From assembly GCF_000502955.1 (NCBI RefSeq), contig NZ_AYWO01000019.1:35042-70372 (forward strand): a stretch of 35,331 nt of DNA, read 5' to 3'. Below the pieces are notes generated by a model. That model saw only the letters and a list, made by a program, of their open reading frames with translations. It did not search any database and was not told the DNA's origin. A program made the translations under genes and the position numbers. Position 1 is the first letter of the stretch, and every line of letters begins with the position of its first letter. Origin of the DNA: Mesorhizobium sp. LNHC252B00. Lineage in GTDB: Bacteria > Pseudomonadota > Alphaproteobacteria > Rhizobiales > Rhizobiaceae. Below are positions 22,315 to 29,250 of the stretch, one piece after another.

Positions 22315-22477
22315 CGGAATTCTGAGAAAAAATTCCTATTTCGGTCGAAGCCGCTGCCCCGACCGGCGCCAGGAGTTCCCGTTTTCACCGGCCGGCTGGC
22401 CATGAGCCGGCGGGTGTGGGATCATTAGACGAAGCTCATGGAATGATTCCCGTCGCACGGCCTAATGGGAGAGGACG

Positions 22478-22747
22478 ATGGACAGACCAGCCATGGCATC
22501 CGTGTTCAGGATGCGGCATGCACCGGCCACGGTTTCCGGCGTGCGCAGCACTGGCCAGGGCCAGGCCGATCCGATCATCCGCGTGCGTTCGCTTGGCGAG
22601 GCGATCCGCTTCGTCGCCCACGCCTATCCCCAATACGACATCAGCGCCGTCGCCATCAGCTGCGGCGATCCTTCCATCGCGCGCCTCGGCGACCTGGAGG
22701 TGAAGGCGCTGTGGCGCGAATATGGCGAGCGCCTGACGCAGGAATAG
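22478..22747 (+). CDS. Small hypothetical protein
   Basis: 89 residues, no signal or membrane segment. The N-terminal third is basic and disordered-looking; the rest (IIRVRSLGEAIRFVAHAYPQYDISAVAIS) looks like a compact alpha/beta fold. GGGAGAGG lies just before the ATG. It is the first gene after the phage block. A perfect hairpin (22391-22411) upstream has no T-run and is left unassigned. I do not recognise the family. Confidence 0.65.
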   Translation: MDRPAMASVFRMRHAPATVSGVRSTGQGQADPIIRVRSLGEAIRFVAHAYPQYDISAVAISCGDPSIARLGDLEVKALWREYGERLTQE

Positions 22748-22797
22748 GCCGTTTGGCTCCGGCTTGCTGGTCATTCCAGCCGGCAATCCGCCGCCTC

Positions 22798-22822
22798 GGA
22801 GCGAAAACGGCGCTCGCGCGTT
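22798..22822 (+). promoter_or_regulatory. EcfG-type promoter candidate (imperfect)
   Basis: GGAGC at 22798-22802, 16 bases, then CGTT at 22819-22822: one mismatch in the -35. It ends 28 bp before the start of the gene at 22850, an appropriate distance. Confidence 0.35.
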
Positions 22823-22849
22823 TCGATCGTAGTCACGGGAGCAATCACC

Positions 22850-23155
22850 ATGAATGTCGCCAATCTGCAACTTGAGGGCCTGCTGATGGCCGTCGCATCG
22901 ATCAACCGACTCCTGGTTCAAAAGGGGGTGCTGACGGCAGAGGAAATAGACCTCGCCTTGCGCAAGACCGAGGCCTGCGAAACCAGCCAGGAGCGATCCG
23001 AAGCCATGTCCGCGTCCAGCCGCGACGCCATCAACTTTCCACTCCGGCTGCTGGAACTGGCCAATCAGTGCCAGCCGGAGGTCGACATGCCCTCCTTTTC
23101 GAAGCTGGCCCGCATGGTCGGCAAGATAAAGGAACCCTACAACGACCAGCTGTGA
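22850..23155 (+). CDS. Small hypothetical protein
   Basis: 101 residues, largely alpha-helical and soluble. LLMAVASINRLLVQKGVLTAEEIDLAL resembles a helical pair found in small rhizobial proteins that I cannot name. GGGAGC is the ribosome-binding site. A near-consensus EcfG promoter lies immediately upstream. It converges on the DoxX gene with a 9-bp gap. Confidence 0.68.
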   Translation: MNVANLQLEGLLMAVASINRLLVQKGVLTAEEIDLALRKTEACETSQERSEAMSASSRDAINFPLRLLELANQCQPEVDMPSFSKLARMVGKIKEPYNDQL

Positions 23156-23164
23156 TCCTTCGCC

Positions 23165-23608
23165 TCAAGCCCTACCCGGCCATCCCAGATTGAGCGAAAG
23201 CACCTTGCCCGGCCCATGCACGGCGGCAAACAGCAGTCCGGCCAGGAAGGAAAAATGGTCGACGAAGAAGCCGAACTCGGCCTGGTTTCCGGCCCAGTGG
23301 CTGGGTCCGTGGAAGGCAAGGCCGAGGAACAGCACATAGGCGGCAGCGATCAGGGCCGCCTGCGAGAAGAAGGCACCGGTCAGGAAACACAGCACCAGGG
23401 CGACTTCCAGGATCGCCGCGCACCAGGCCAGGAACAGTGGAAACGGAAAGCCGGCCGCAGCGATGTAGCCGGCGGTCGCCGCCATGCCCATGAACTTGAA
23501 GCTTACGGCCATCAGGAAGACGCCGGCGAAGATCAGGCGGGCGATGAGAAGCGCCGTGGTCTGCCACGGCGACTGTGTGATTTGCGACTGTGTGATTTGC
23601 GACGGCAT
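23165..23608 (-). CDS. DoxX-family membrane protein
   Basis: 147 residues with four hydrophobic helices. It has the DoxX pattern LLIARLIFAGVFLMAVSFKF, GYIAAAGFPFPLFLAWCAAI, LEVALVLCFLTGAF and the closing DHFSFLAGLLFAAVHGPGK. DoxX proteins sit in the inner membrane and are linked to redox or thiosulfate chemistry in other bacteria; no specific role can be assigned here. GGAGAACGACC precedes the ATG at 23606-23608. The N-terminus contains an exact 15-bp duplication giving two QITQS repeats. Confidence 0.85.
   Translation of the reverse strand: MPSQITQSQITQSPWQTTALLIARLIFAGVFLMAVSFKFMGMAATAGYIAAAGFPFPLFLAWCAAILEVALVLCFLTGAFFSQAALIAAAYVLFLGLAFHGPSHWAGNQAEFGFFVDHFSFLAGLLFAAVHGPGKVLSLNLGWPGRA
23571..23600. 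repeat. Tandem 15-bp repeat inside the DoxX gene
   Basis: GACTGTGTGATTTGC occurs twice without a gap (23571-23585, 23586-23600). It is in frame and duplicates five residues (QITQS) near the protein N-terminus. Confidence 0.9.
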
Positions 23609-23770
23609 GGTCGTTCTCCAGGTTTGCAATGGGTTCCGACCCAAGGACGCGCGACCGACGCCCGGTCCGACACCCCCGGAGCAGATTTTTGTCTGGAAAC
23701 CCGCTTTATCCGGAGTGCCCCTTGAATCCATGACCGTGCCGGAACCACCCAGGCTTATTGTCGTGGTTGC

Positions 23771-23795
23771 GGAACCCGCGGCGCCGATCTGTGTT
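23771..23795 (+). promoter_or_regulatory. EcfG-type promoter candidate (imperfect)
   Basis: GGAAC at 23771-23775, 16 bases, then TGTT at 23792-23795: one mismatch at the -10. It lies 69 bp ahead of the DUF3606 start, a family often found among alphaproteobacterial stress genes. Confidence 0.4.
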
Positions 23796-23863
23796 ATGTC
23801 CTGTTAATCGCGGGATCGTGCGCCGACGGCTGCATGTTCCCGACAACAGAAAGCGAGACCGAC

Positions 23864-24043
23864 ATGGCTGACGACAAGTCGAAGACCAAACAGGACCGCA
23901 AGCTGGTCTCGAGCGACGAGACCTACGAGGTCGCTGCCTTTGCCCGCAAATACGGCATTCCGCCAAGCGAGGCGCAGACCATCATCAAGCGCTACGGGCC
24001 ATCGCGCAAGAAGCTCGACGCCCATATGGCGGCACGCGGCTAG
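23864..24043 (+). CDS. DUF3606 protein
   Basis: 59 residues from the ATG at 23864; an in-frame ATG at 23834 would add ten. The core YEVAAFARKYGIPPSEAQTIIKRYG is the DUF3606 pattern, a small helical fold. The N-terminus is basic (DDKSKTKQDRKL). The function is not established; several such genes are reported in general stress regulons. An EcfG-like promoter is upstream. A 7-bp hairpin (24054-24074) after the stop may act as a weak terminator. Confidence 0.78.
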   Translation: MADDKSKTKQDRKLVSSDETYEVAAFARKYGIPPSEAQTIIKRYGPSRKKLDAHMAARG

Positions 24044-24141
24044 AGCCTGGCGCGACGATCGGGTGGGGATCGTCTCTGATGGATGAGCCCATCCCGCCCG
24101 GCCCGGCAGCTCGCAGGCTGACAAGGATGGAGGCCACGACC

Positions 24142-24585
24142 ATGTCCGACAGCATACGCAGGACCGGCAGTTGCCTGTGCGGTGGCGTGCAGTTCTCGGT
24201 CAGCGGACCGCCGCTGCGCGTTGGCCTTTGCCATTGCAAGGATTGCCGCAAGGCCGGCGGCTCGGCCTATTCCGCCTTTGCCGTCTGGCCGCGCGAAGCC
24301 TTCGAGACCACCGGCCTCATCAACTCCTACGGCACGCGCAGCTTTTGCCCGACCTGCGGCGGCCGCGTTGCCTGGGTCGACGACACCGAGGCCGAGGTGG
24401 CGCTCGGCAGCCTCGACGTCGCGCCGACCGATCTCGCGCCCGAATATGAATTGTGGACCTCGAGGCGCGAAGCCTGGCTGCATGCCTTGCCCGGCACCGA
24501 ACAGTTCGAGCATGACCGGCCGACGGCGCACGCCACCGAGGTGCCGGCGCCAAGATCGCTGTCGGATATCGATGCGGGCGAGTGA
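24142..24585 (+). CDS. GFA-family (glutathione-dependent formaldehyde-activating-like) protein
   Basis: 147 residues from the ATG at 24142, chosen for the GGAGG eight bases upstream. Zinc ligands are arranged as in the GFA fold: CLCGGVQF near residue 10, CHCKDCRKAGGSAYSAFAVW at about 34-53, and the CPTCGGRV knuckle at about 75. Most family members are zinc proteins binding a small thiol adduct; actual formaldehyde activity is proven for few, so the substrate is left open. It lies 98 bp after the DUF3606 gene. Confidence 0.87.
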   Translation: MSDSIRRTGSCLCGGVQFSVSGPPLRVGLCHCKDCRKAGGSAYSAFAVWPREAFETTGLINSYGTRSFCPTCGGRVAWVDDTEAEVALGSLDVAPTDLAPEYELWTSRREAWLHALPGTEQFEHDRPTAHATEVPAPRSLSDIDAGE

Positions 24586-24604
24586 AATTTGATCCTTCGT
24601 GAAG

Positions 24605-24629
24605 GGAACCCTGCCCTGTCGCCGACGTT
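24605..24629 (+). promoter_or_regulatory. EcfG-type promoter (perfect consensus)
   Basis: GGAAC (24605-24609), 16 bases, CGTT (24626-24629): an exact match to the general-stress sigma factor consensus. It lies about 104 bp before the tandem DUF982 genes. The -10 falls in the loop of a small hairpin (CGCCG 24620-24624 with CGGCG) followed by a T-run, which may also terminate the GFA transcript. Confidence 0.6.
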
Positions 24630-24732
24630 ATCCGGCGCCTCGTTTTTTGTGCATGTCGTTGTCCCAAACCGCTGCGCAGCCTCGGGTCAAGCCCGCGGAC
24701 ATGCGTTTGGCATCAGTCATGGAGACGACCCG

Positions 24733-24969
24733 TTGAACGACAAGATGTTTCCCCGACCCATCCGGCTGAAATTCGCCCCCGAGGATGAGCGCATCGTCCG
24801 CAGCGCCTGGGAAGGCCTGGAATGTCTCGGCGACTGGCCGGCTGGCCAGGGCCAGCGCTACAGGGCGGCCCTGCGCAGCTGTCGCGACGCGCTGGACGGC
24901 TGGACGCCGCCGGAAAAGGCGATGCGGGCGATGATCGACGCCGCGCGCGAAGCAAAACTCCTCCAGTGA
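24733..24969 (+). CDS. DUF982 domain protein (tandem copy 1)
   Basis: 78 residues from a TTG start at 24733, preferred because GGAG lies eight bases upstream; the first ATG (24745) has no ribosome-binding site. The pattern is clear: RPIRLKFAPEDERIVRSAWE, LGDWPAGQGQRYRAALRSC, and the ending AMIDAAREAKLL. It is followed 12 bp later by a second DUF982 gene, forming a two-gene unit behind a perfect EcfG promoter. Function unknown. Confidence 0.8.
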   Translation: MNDKMFPRPIRLKFAPEDERIVRSAWEGLECLGDWPAGQGQRYRAALRSCRDALDGWTPPEKAMRAMIDAAREAKLLQ

Positions 24970-24981
24970 CGGGAACAAGAC

Positions 24982-25227
24982 ATGGCCGACTTGATGCTGC
25001 CCACGCCGATGCGGATCAAGGCACATGGCTCGGACACTATCCGCGACGTCACGACGGTCAAGGATGCCAGCGAAATCCTGATCGACTGGCCGCAGGCCAA
25101 GCGTGGTCCGTTTTATCAGGCGGCGCGCGAACAGGTCGAGGCAGCGATGGAAGACAAGGCAAGTGCTGCCCAGGCGCAGGAAGCGTTCGCTGCGCTCTGC
25201 AGCCACGCCGGCGTGATTGTGCGGTAA
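24982..25227 (+). CDS. DUF982 domain protein (tandem copy 2)
   Basis: 81 residues. It has the same layout as copy 1 (PMRIKAHGSDTIRDVTTVKD, LIDWPQAKRGPFYQAAREQV, AFAALCSHAGVIV) but is well diverged. The 12-bp gap and shared orientation indicate co-expression. The pair suggests related but non-identical partners, perhaps a heteromer; that is inference. Confidence 0.8.
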   Translation: MADLMLPTPMRIKAHGSDTIRDVTTVKDASEILIDWPQAKRGPFYQAAREQVEAAMEDKASAAQAQEAFAALCSHAGVIVR

Positions 25228-25336
25228 GAATGTGTTGGCGCCGATGGACCCACGGAAAGGGTCGCCTTGTACGACTGGGCGAGAGGTCTCGAACCCCAGA
25301 CGAGGTTGCGCCGCCCGACGATAACAGGCCCTGCCT

Positions 25337-25639
25337 CTATTGCTTCGGCGGCTGGGGCGGCACTTCGCCAGGCTTGATCACCGGCGTCTTGCCTTCGTCG
25401 GGCGCCGGCGCGGCCATTCCTTGATCACCCGTGGGGGGCGGTTTCAGCACACCGCCGCAATCGCTGAGCTTCTCCGTCAGATTGCCGCTGTCGGGCTGCT
25501 GTTTTGCACCTTGCTCCGGCTGCGCACGGCATTTGTCGGCCTGCGGCGCCGTGCTGTCGTTCTGCTGGTCGGTCTGGGCAGCCGCCGGCGCCGCCAGCGC
25601 CAGCATCAGACCGCATGGTATGATGGCGAGAATTCTCAT
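25337..25639 (-). CDS. Small exported Pro/Gln-rich protein
   Basis: 100 residues. Signal peptide MRILAIIPCGLMLALAAPAAA|Q, then a hydrophilic Gln/Pro/Ala-rich region with two cysteines (KCRAQ and DCGGV) that could form one disulfide. The C-terminal half (LTEKLSDCGGVLKPPPTGD) looks conserved in rhizobial hypotheticals. AAAGGAGG is a strong ribosome-binding site. Function unknown. Confidence 0.78.
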   Translation of the reverse strand: MRILAIIPCGLMLALAAPAAAQTDQQNDSTAPQADKCRAQPEQGAKQQPDSGNLTEKLSDCGGVLKPPPTGDQGMAAPAPDEGKTPVIKPGEVPPQPPKQ

Positions 25640-25787
25640 CCCGGGCCTCCTTTCCTGTGACGGCCGCCCGCGGCGGCCTTCCCTTCACAGGGACAACGCC
25701 TGTCGAGGAAAAAGGTTGGCCGCTTCCGCCCGGACCGTGTTGCAACCAAACCCGTTCGCCGGCCGTTGGCGTGTGCCGGAGGCGACC

Positions 25788-26696
25788 ATGTTCGATGACT
25801 TTCAAAGTACGGAAATCGACACCGGCGACGCCGTCATCTTCTCGCTGCGTGCCGGCAGCGGGCCGCCGCTGCTGTTGCTGCACGGCTTTCCGCAAACGCA
25901 TCTGATGTGGCGCGACATTGCGCCCACGCTGGCCAGCCGGTTCAGCGTCGTCTGCGCCGATCTGCGCGGCTATGGGGGCAGTTCCTGTCCGGCGTCGGCT
26001 GCGGATCACGCGCCCTATGCCAAGCGCGCCATGGCCGCCGACATGGTGGCGCTGATGGCAAGGTTCGGTTTCTCAAGCTTCATGGTCGCCGGCCATGACC
26101 GCGGCGGCCGTGTCGCCTACCGGATGGCGCTCGATCATCCGGACCGCATCGACCGGCTTGCCGTGCTCGACATCGTGGCCACGGCCGATGCCTGGGATCG
26201 GACCGACGACAGGCTGGCGCTGGGCTACTGGCCATGGTCGTTGCTGGCACAGCCCGAGCCGCTGCCGGAAAAGATCCTGGCAGGTGCCGCCGAGGCGATC
26301 GTCGACAATGCACTCAGCGGCTGGGGCTCGTCGCCTTCGGTGTTTCCACCCGAGGTACGGCGGGCCTATATCGATGCCTTGCGCGTGCCTTCCCACATCC
26401 ATGCCATCTGCGAGGAATATCGGGCAGCGGCCACGCTCGACCGCGAGCATGACCGGTCGGACAGGGCCACCGGCCGGCGCATCCGCTGCCCGCTGCTGGC
26501 GCTGTGGAGCGGCCAGGGCGCACTCGCGGAGTGGTACGCCGGTGAAGGCGGGCCGCTGGCGCTGTGGCGCGGCTGGGCCGATGACGTGCGCGGCCAGGCG
26601 ATGCCGGGTGGACATTTCTTTCCCGAGGCGAACCCGGCACAGACCGCCGAGGCGCTGGCCGGCTTCTTCGGTGAAGCCCATCCGGACAGATCGTAG
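25788..26696 (+). CDS. Alpha/beta hydrolase, haloacetate-dehalogenase-like
   Basis: 302 residues. HGFPQTHLMWRDIAP (32-46) forms the oxyanion region. GHDRGGRVAYRMALDHPDR (102-120) holds the Asp104 nucleophile and the two Arg (105, 108) that bind a carboxylate in fluoroacetate dehalogenases. LAVLDI supplies Asp128, and GGHFFPE the general-base His. At the halide site the usual HW pair reads Pro149-Trp150, so the halide-binding His is missing. It is therefore probably a related hydrolase rather than a proven defluorinase. CGGAGG precedes the ATG. The open frame extends upstream but without family sequence. Confidence 0.85.
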   Translation: MFDDFQSTEIDTGDAVIFSLRAGSGPPLLLLHGFPQTHLMWRDIAPTLASRFSVVCADLRGYGGSSCPASAADHAPYAKRAMAADMVALMARFGFSSFMVAGHDRGGRVAYRMALDHPDRIDRLAVLDIVATADAWDRTDDRLALGYWPWSLLAQPEPLPEKILAGAAEAIVDNALSGWGSSPSVFPPEVRRAYIDALRVPSHIHAICEEYRAAATLDREHDRSDRATGRRIRCPLLALWSGQGALAEWYAGEGGPLALWRGWADDVRGQAMPGGHFFPEANPAQTAEALAGFFGEAHPDRS

Positions 26697-26719
26697 CGGG
26701 TGAAATGGCTGAATAGACC

Positions 26720-27784
26720 TCAAAGGCGAAAAGACGTCTCGCTGTCGGCAGCAGCGATTTCGGCGCCGAGCGGCGGAACGATGATCGATTCCAGCGGCGC
26801 CGTCAGCGACCAGCTGAGATGGCTCGGGCTCCGCTTCAGGACCGCCGAGCCGTTCAGCGACTGCGGAGCGACCCGTTGCAGCACGACGGTGCCGAAGCCC
26901 TTGCGCGTGCTTTCGTCCCGCCGCTCCCCTTGCTCCGGCATCGTCTCGTCCCAGGCGAGATGGATTTCCCGGTTTCCCGAAACGCCATTGGCGATCTGCC
27001 AGGAGATCTCCAGCCGCCCGGCATCGCACGCCAGCGCGCCATATTTGAAAGAGTTGGTACCGAGCTCATGAAATGCCATGCCGAGGTTTTGCACGGCGTT
27101 CGGCTGCAGGGTCAAAACTGGTCCGGAGAGCGATACCTGTTCCTCGCGGCCGAATGGCTTGAGCTGCTCCTGGACGAGGTCGAAGAGGCTGGCACCCGCC
27201 CAATCCGAGTTCACCAGCAGATCGTGCGACCTCGACAGCGCCATGATGCGGGAGCGGATCAGCTCTTCGAACTCGCGAGGATCGGTCGAGCGTTTGCTCG
27301 TCTCCCTGATCATCGAGAGGATCACCGCGAACTGGTTCTTGACGCGATGGTTCACCTCTCGCAGCAAATGCCGGATTCTGCGCTCGCTCTCCCTGGTCGC
27401 GGTGATGTCGCGGGCGATCTTCGAAGCACCGATGATCTCGCCTGTAATATTCCTGATTGGCGAGATGGTGAGCGACACGGCAATGAAGCTACCGTCCTTG
27501 CGTTGCCGGATCGTCTCATAGCTGGCCACCCGTTCGCCGTTGCCAACCCGGCCGATGATGTCGGCCTCCTCATCCCTGAGATGATCGGGAACGAGCATCA
27601 GCATCGACCGGCCGACAGCCTCCTCGGCAGCGTAGCCGAACATGCGCTGCGCCGCCCCGTTCCAACTGGTGATGATACTGTTCAGATCCTTGCTGATGAT
27701 GGCATCGAAGGACGAATCGACGATGGCCGCCAGCCGTGCGTCGGCGCTGACGTTGGTCGACGCCTCAAGGTTCGCCAATTCCAT
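26720..27784 (-). CDS. PAS-HWE sensor histidine kinase
   Basis: 354 residues, soluble. A PAS domain occupies ~12-130 (IVDSSFDAIISKDLNSIITSW to SKIARDITATRE). The dimerisation/phosphoacceptor helix is EVNHRVKNQFAVILSM with His146. The HWE-type ATPase domain has the N-box HELGTNSFKYGAL (His239, Asn244) and the WDE motif at 278-280. Cytoplasmic HWE/HisKA_2 kinases commonly phosphorylate PhyR in the alphaproteobacterial general stress response, or orphan receiver proteins; no response regulator is adjacent. AAGGAGG lies 13 bases before the ATG, and a TTG three bases earlier is an alternative start. Confidence 0.9.
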   Translation of the reverse strand: MELANLEASTNVSADARLAAIVDSSFDAIISKDLNSIITSWNGAAQRMFGYAAEEAVGRSMLMLVPDHLRDEEADIIGRVGNGERVASYETIRQRKDGSFIAVSLTISPIRNITGEIIGASKIARDITATRESERRIRHLLREVNHRVKNQFAVILSMIRETSKRSTDPREFEELIRSRIMALSRSHDLLVNSDWAGASLFDLVQEQLKPFGREEQVSLSGPVLTLQPNAVQNLGMAFHELGTNSFKYGALACDAGRLEISWQIANGVSGNREIHLAWDETMPEQGERRDESTRKGFGTVVLQRVAPQSLNGSAVLKRSPSHLSWSLTAPLESIIVPPLGAEIAAADSETSFRL

Positions 27785-28034
27785 CAATGTCCCATCCCCT
27801 CCTTGCGCAGCTTTCTCGCCCATTGGACAGGTTCCACCAGCGCCAGCAATGCACGGCGGTCCGATTTGGTTGCAATCGCCGCGCAAGATTCTGTTTCCGT
27901 CAGCGGATTGGCGGCGGTCTCCAACGACCGCGCCAAGACGAAGGAGCTGTGCTCGACGCCGGCCGCGGCCGCCCATCCGCGTGCGCGACGCCCCGTTTGG
28001 TTGCGCCGCAAGGAAGCGGCCAGTTGGCTGTTGC

Positions 28035-28059
28035 GGAACTTCGGGCCGAAATGCGAGTT
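28035..28059 (+). promoter_or_regulatory. EcfG-type promoter candidate (imperfect)
   Basis: GGAAC at 28035-28039, 16 bases, then AGTT at 28056-28059: one mismatch in the -10. It lies 49 bp ahead of the exported protein at 28108, in the 323-bp gap between that gene and the divergent kinase. No other element was seen in the gap. Confidence 0.38.
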
Positions 28060-28107
28060 TCGCCTGACACTTCAGTTCACGTGACACGTCATCTCGAGGG
28101 AACCGCC

Positions 28108-28401
28108 ATGCCGATGCGCCAAATTGCCTTGATGACGGCAGCGATCCTGCTCGCCGCGACCGGCCTCGCCGAGGCCCGGCCGGATACCCGCACGATGAGT
28201 TGCGATCAGCTCCAGCAACTGATCCAGACCCATCGAGCCGTGGTGCTGACCACCGGCCCCGACACCTATGACCGCTATGTCAGGCAGTTCGGCAACGAAT
28301 GCGACTGGCCCGAGGTGCCGATGTCGGCCTATGTCCCGACCCGTGACGGCGGCTGCCCGGTCTACCGCTGTGAGGAGCCTGTCAACAACTTCCCGAACTG
28401 A
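28108..28401 (+). CDS. Small exported cysteine-containing protein
   Basis: 97 residues. Signal peptide MPMRQIALMTAAILLAATGLAEA|RP. The mature part has four cysteines (SCDQLQQLI, NECDWPE, GCPVYRCEEP), enough for two disulfides, and a TTGPDTYDRYV segment typical of a rhizobial family of periplasmic hypotheticals. GAGGGAACCGCC precedes the ATG. Function unknown; the upstream EcfG-like promoter hints at stress control. Confidence 0.8.
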   Translation: MPMRQIALMTAAILLAATGLAEARPDTRTMSCDQLQQLIQTHRAVVLTTGPDTYDRYVRQFGNECDWPEVPMSAYVPTRDGGCPVYRCEEPVNNFPN

Positions 28402-28481
28402 TGCCAGCCACGCGCCTTTGCCGCAGCACTGCGTTGATCCCGGCGCGCGAACCGGCTACGGGTGTTAGCGTAATTGCATCT

Positions 28482-28555
28482 TCCCGCTTCGTCTAATGGT
28501 AGGACAGCGCCCTTTGAAGGCGTGAATCGTGGTTCGAGCCCATGAGCGGGAACCA
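28482..28555 (+). tRNA. tRNA-Gln (anticodon TTG)
   Basis: Full cloverleaf. The acceptor is TCCCGCT 28482-28488 with AGCGGGA 28545-28551. The D arm is GTCT/GGAC with loop AATGGTA, the anticodon stem GCGCC/GGCGT with loop CTTTGAA (anticodon TTG at 28514-28516), and the T arm CGTGG/CCATG with loop TTCGAGC. The discriminator is A (28552) and CCA is encoded (28553-28555). U1-A72 is a known glutamine identity element, while the D arm and anticodon stem look like tRNA-Glu. Confidence 0.92.
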
Positions 28556-28576
28556 GCAATTGATTTCAACAGATGC

Positions 28577-28894
28577 CTAGCCGGCAAGCCGCGCCTCGGT
28601 CTCCTCGGCGCCAAGTGCCTGCTCCACGGCCTCGGGGTTCTTCTTGATCACGGTGAGATAGGCGCGCACCGCGCTGTCGGGCGCTGACCTGCCCTGCTCC
28701 CAATCGCGCAAACGAGCAAGGCCGAAGCCGAACCGGGCTGCGAAGGCCTCTTGATTGAGGTGGAGGACTTTGCGAATTGCGCGGACATCGACCCGCTCCG
28801 GCACATGGATCACGGCCCCGTCGGTATCACCCTCAGCGAACGCGATGGCGTCGTCGAGACCGGCCCTGATCTTGTTGAACGCACTCTTGCTCAT
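28577..28894 (-). CDS. higA: XRE-type antitoxin (HigA-like)
   Basis: 105 residues. A C-terminal HTH lies at about 52-97: RAIRKVLHLNQEAFAARFGF then GLARLRDWEQGRSAPDSAV, where the WEQGRSAP turn is typical of HigA/NadS-type antitoxins. The N-terminal ~50 residues probably bind the toxin. The gene overlaps the toxin gene end by 4 bp and comes second, the usual HigBA order. It should bind the toxin and repress at the TACGG palindromes upstream. Confidence 0.87.
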   Translation of the reverse strand: MSKSAFNKIRAGLDDAIAFAEGDTDGAVIHVPERVDVRAIRKVLHLNQEAFAARFGFGLARLRDWEQGRSAPDSAVRAYLTVIKKNPEAVEQALGAEETEARLAG

Positions 28895-29241
28895 TTCGCT
28901 TTTCCCTTCTTTCCGTAGGTGTCGATCAAGATCTTCGTCAGCTTTGCGAGGTCATTGCACTCGGCCTTCGACAAATTGTCCTTCTCGCCCTTGCCGAACA
29001 CGGTCAGGAGGAACACTGGAATATCCTCACCGCCGAACACGGTCACGATTCGATAGCCGCCGCTCTTGCCATGCCCGCGACCGGCAACACGGAATTTCCG
29101 ACAGCCGCCTGTGCCCTTCATCACCTTGCCGTACCGAGGCTCGTCTCCGAGAAGTTCGACAACCTCTGTCCGCTCCTCCTCGGACATGCCGGCGGCGTGG
29201 CCGGCGGAAAGGTATGCTGGCGTTTCGACGACTGTGTGCAT
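28891..29241 (-). CDS. higB: RelE/HigB-type toxin
   Basis: 116 residues from the ATG at 29239-29241; the open frame continues 33 bp upstream into the operator, which makes the longer start unlikely. RelE-fold features are VVELLGDEPRYGKVMKGTGG, then CRKFRVAGRGHGKSGGYRIV, PVFLLTVFGKGEKDNL and a lysine-rich tail. It would cut mRNA at the ribosome. It is 4-bp coupled to its antitoxin. Confidence is high for the family, moderate for the exact subfamily name. Confidence 0.88.
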   Translation of the reverse strand: MHTVVETPAYLSAGHAAGMSEEERTEVVELLGDEPRYGKVMKGTGGCRKFRVAGRGHGKSGGYRIVTVFGGEDIPVFLLTVFGKGEKDNLSKAECNDLAKLTKILIDTYGKKGKAK

Positions 29242-29250
29242 GGCCAATAC

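Noticed and set aside
22386..22416. Strong hairpin between the tailspike gene and the gene at 22478
   Set aside because: A perfect GCCGGCT/AGCCGGC stem, but no T-run on either side, so not called a terminator, and no repeat copy seen to call it an att site.
27787..28107. Plus-strand extension of the exported protein frame
   Set aside because: The signal peptide starts at 28108; upstream sequence is not protein-like and contains the likely promoter.
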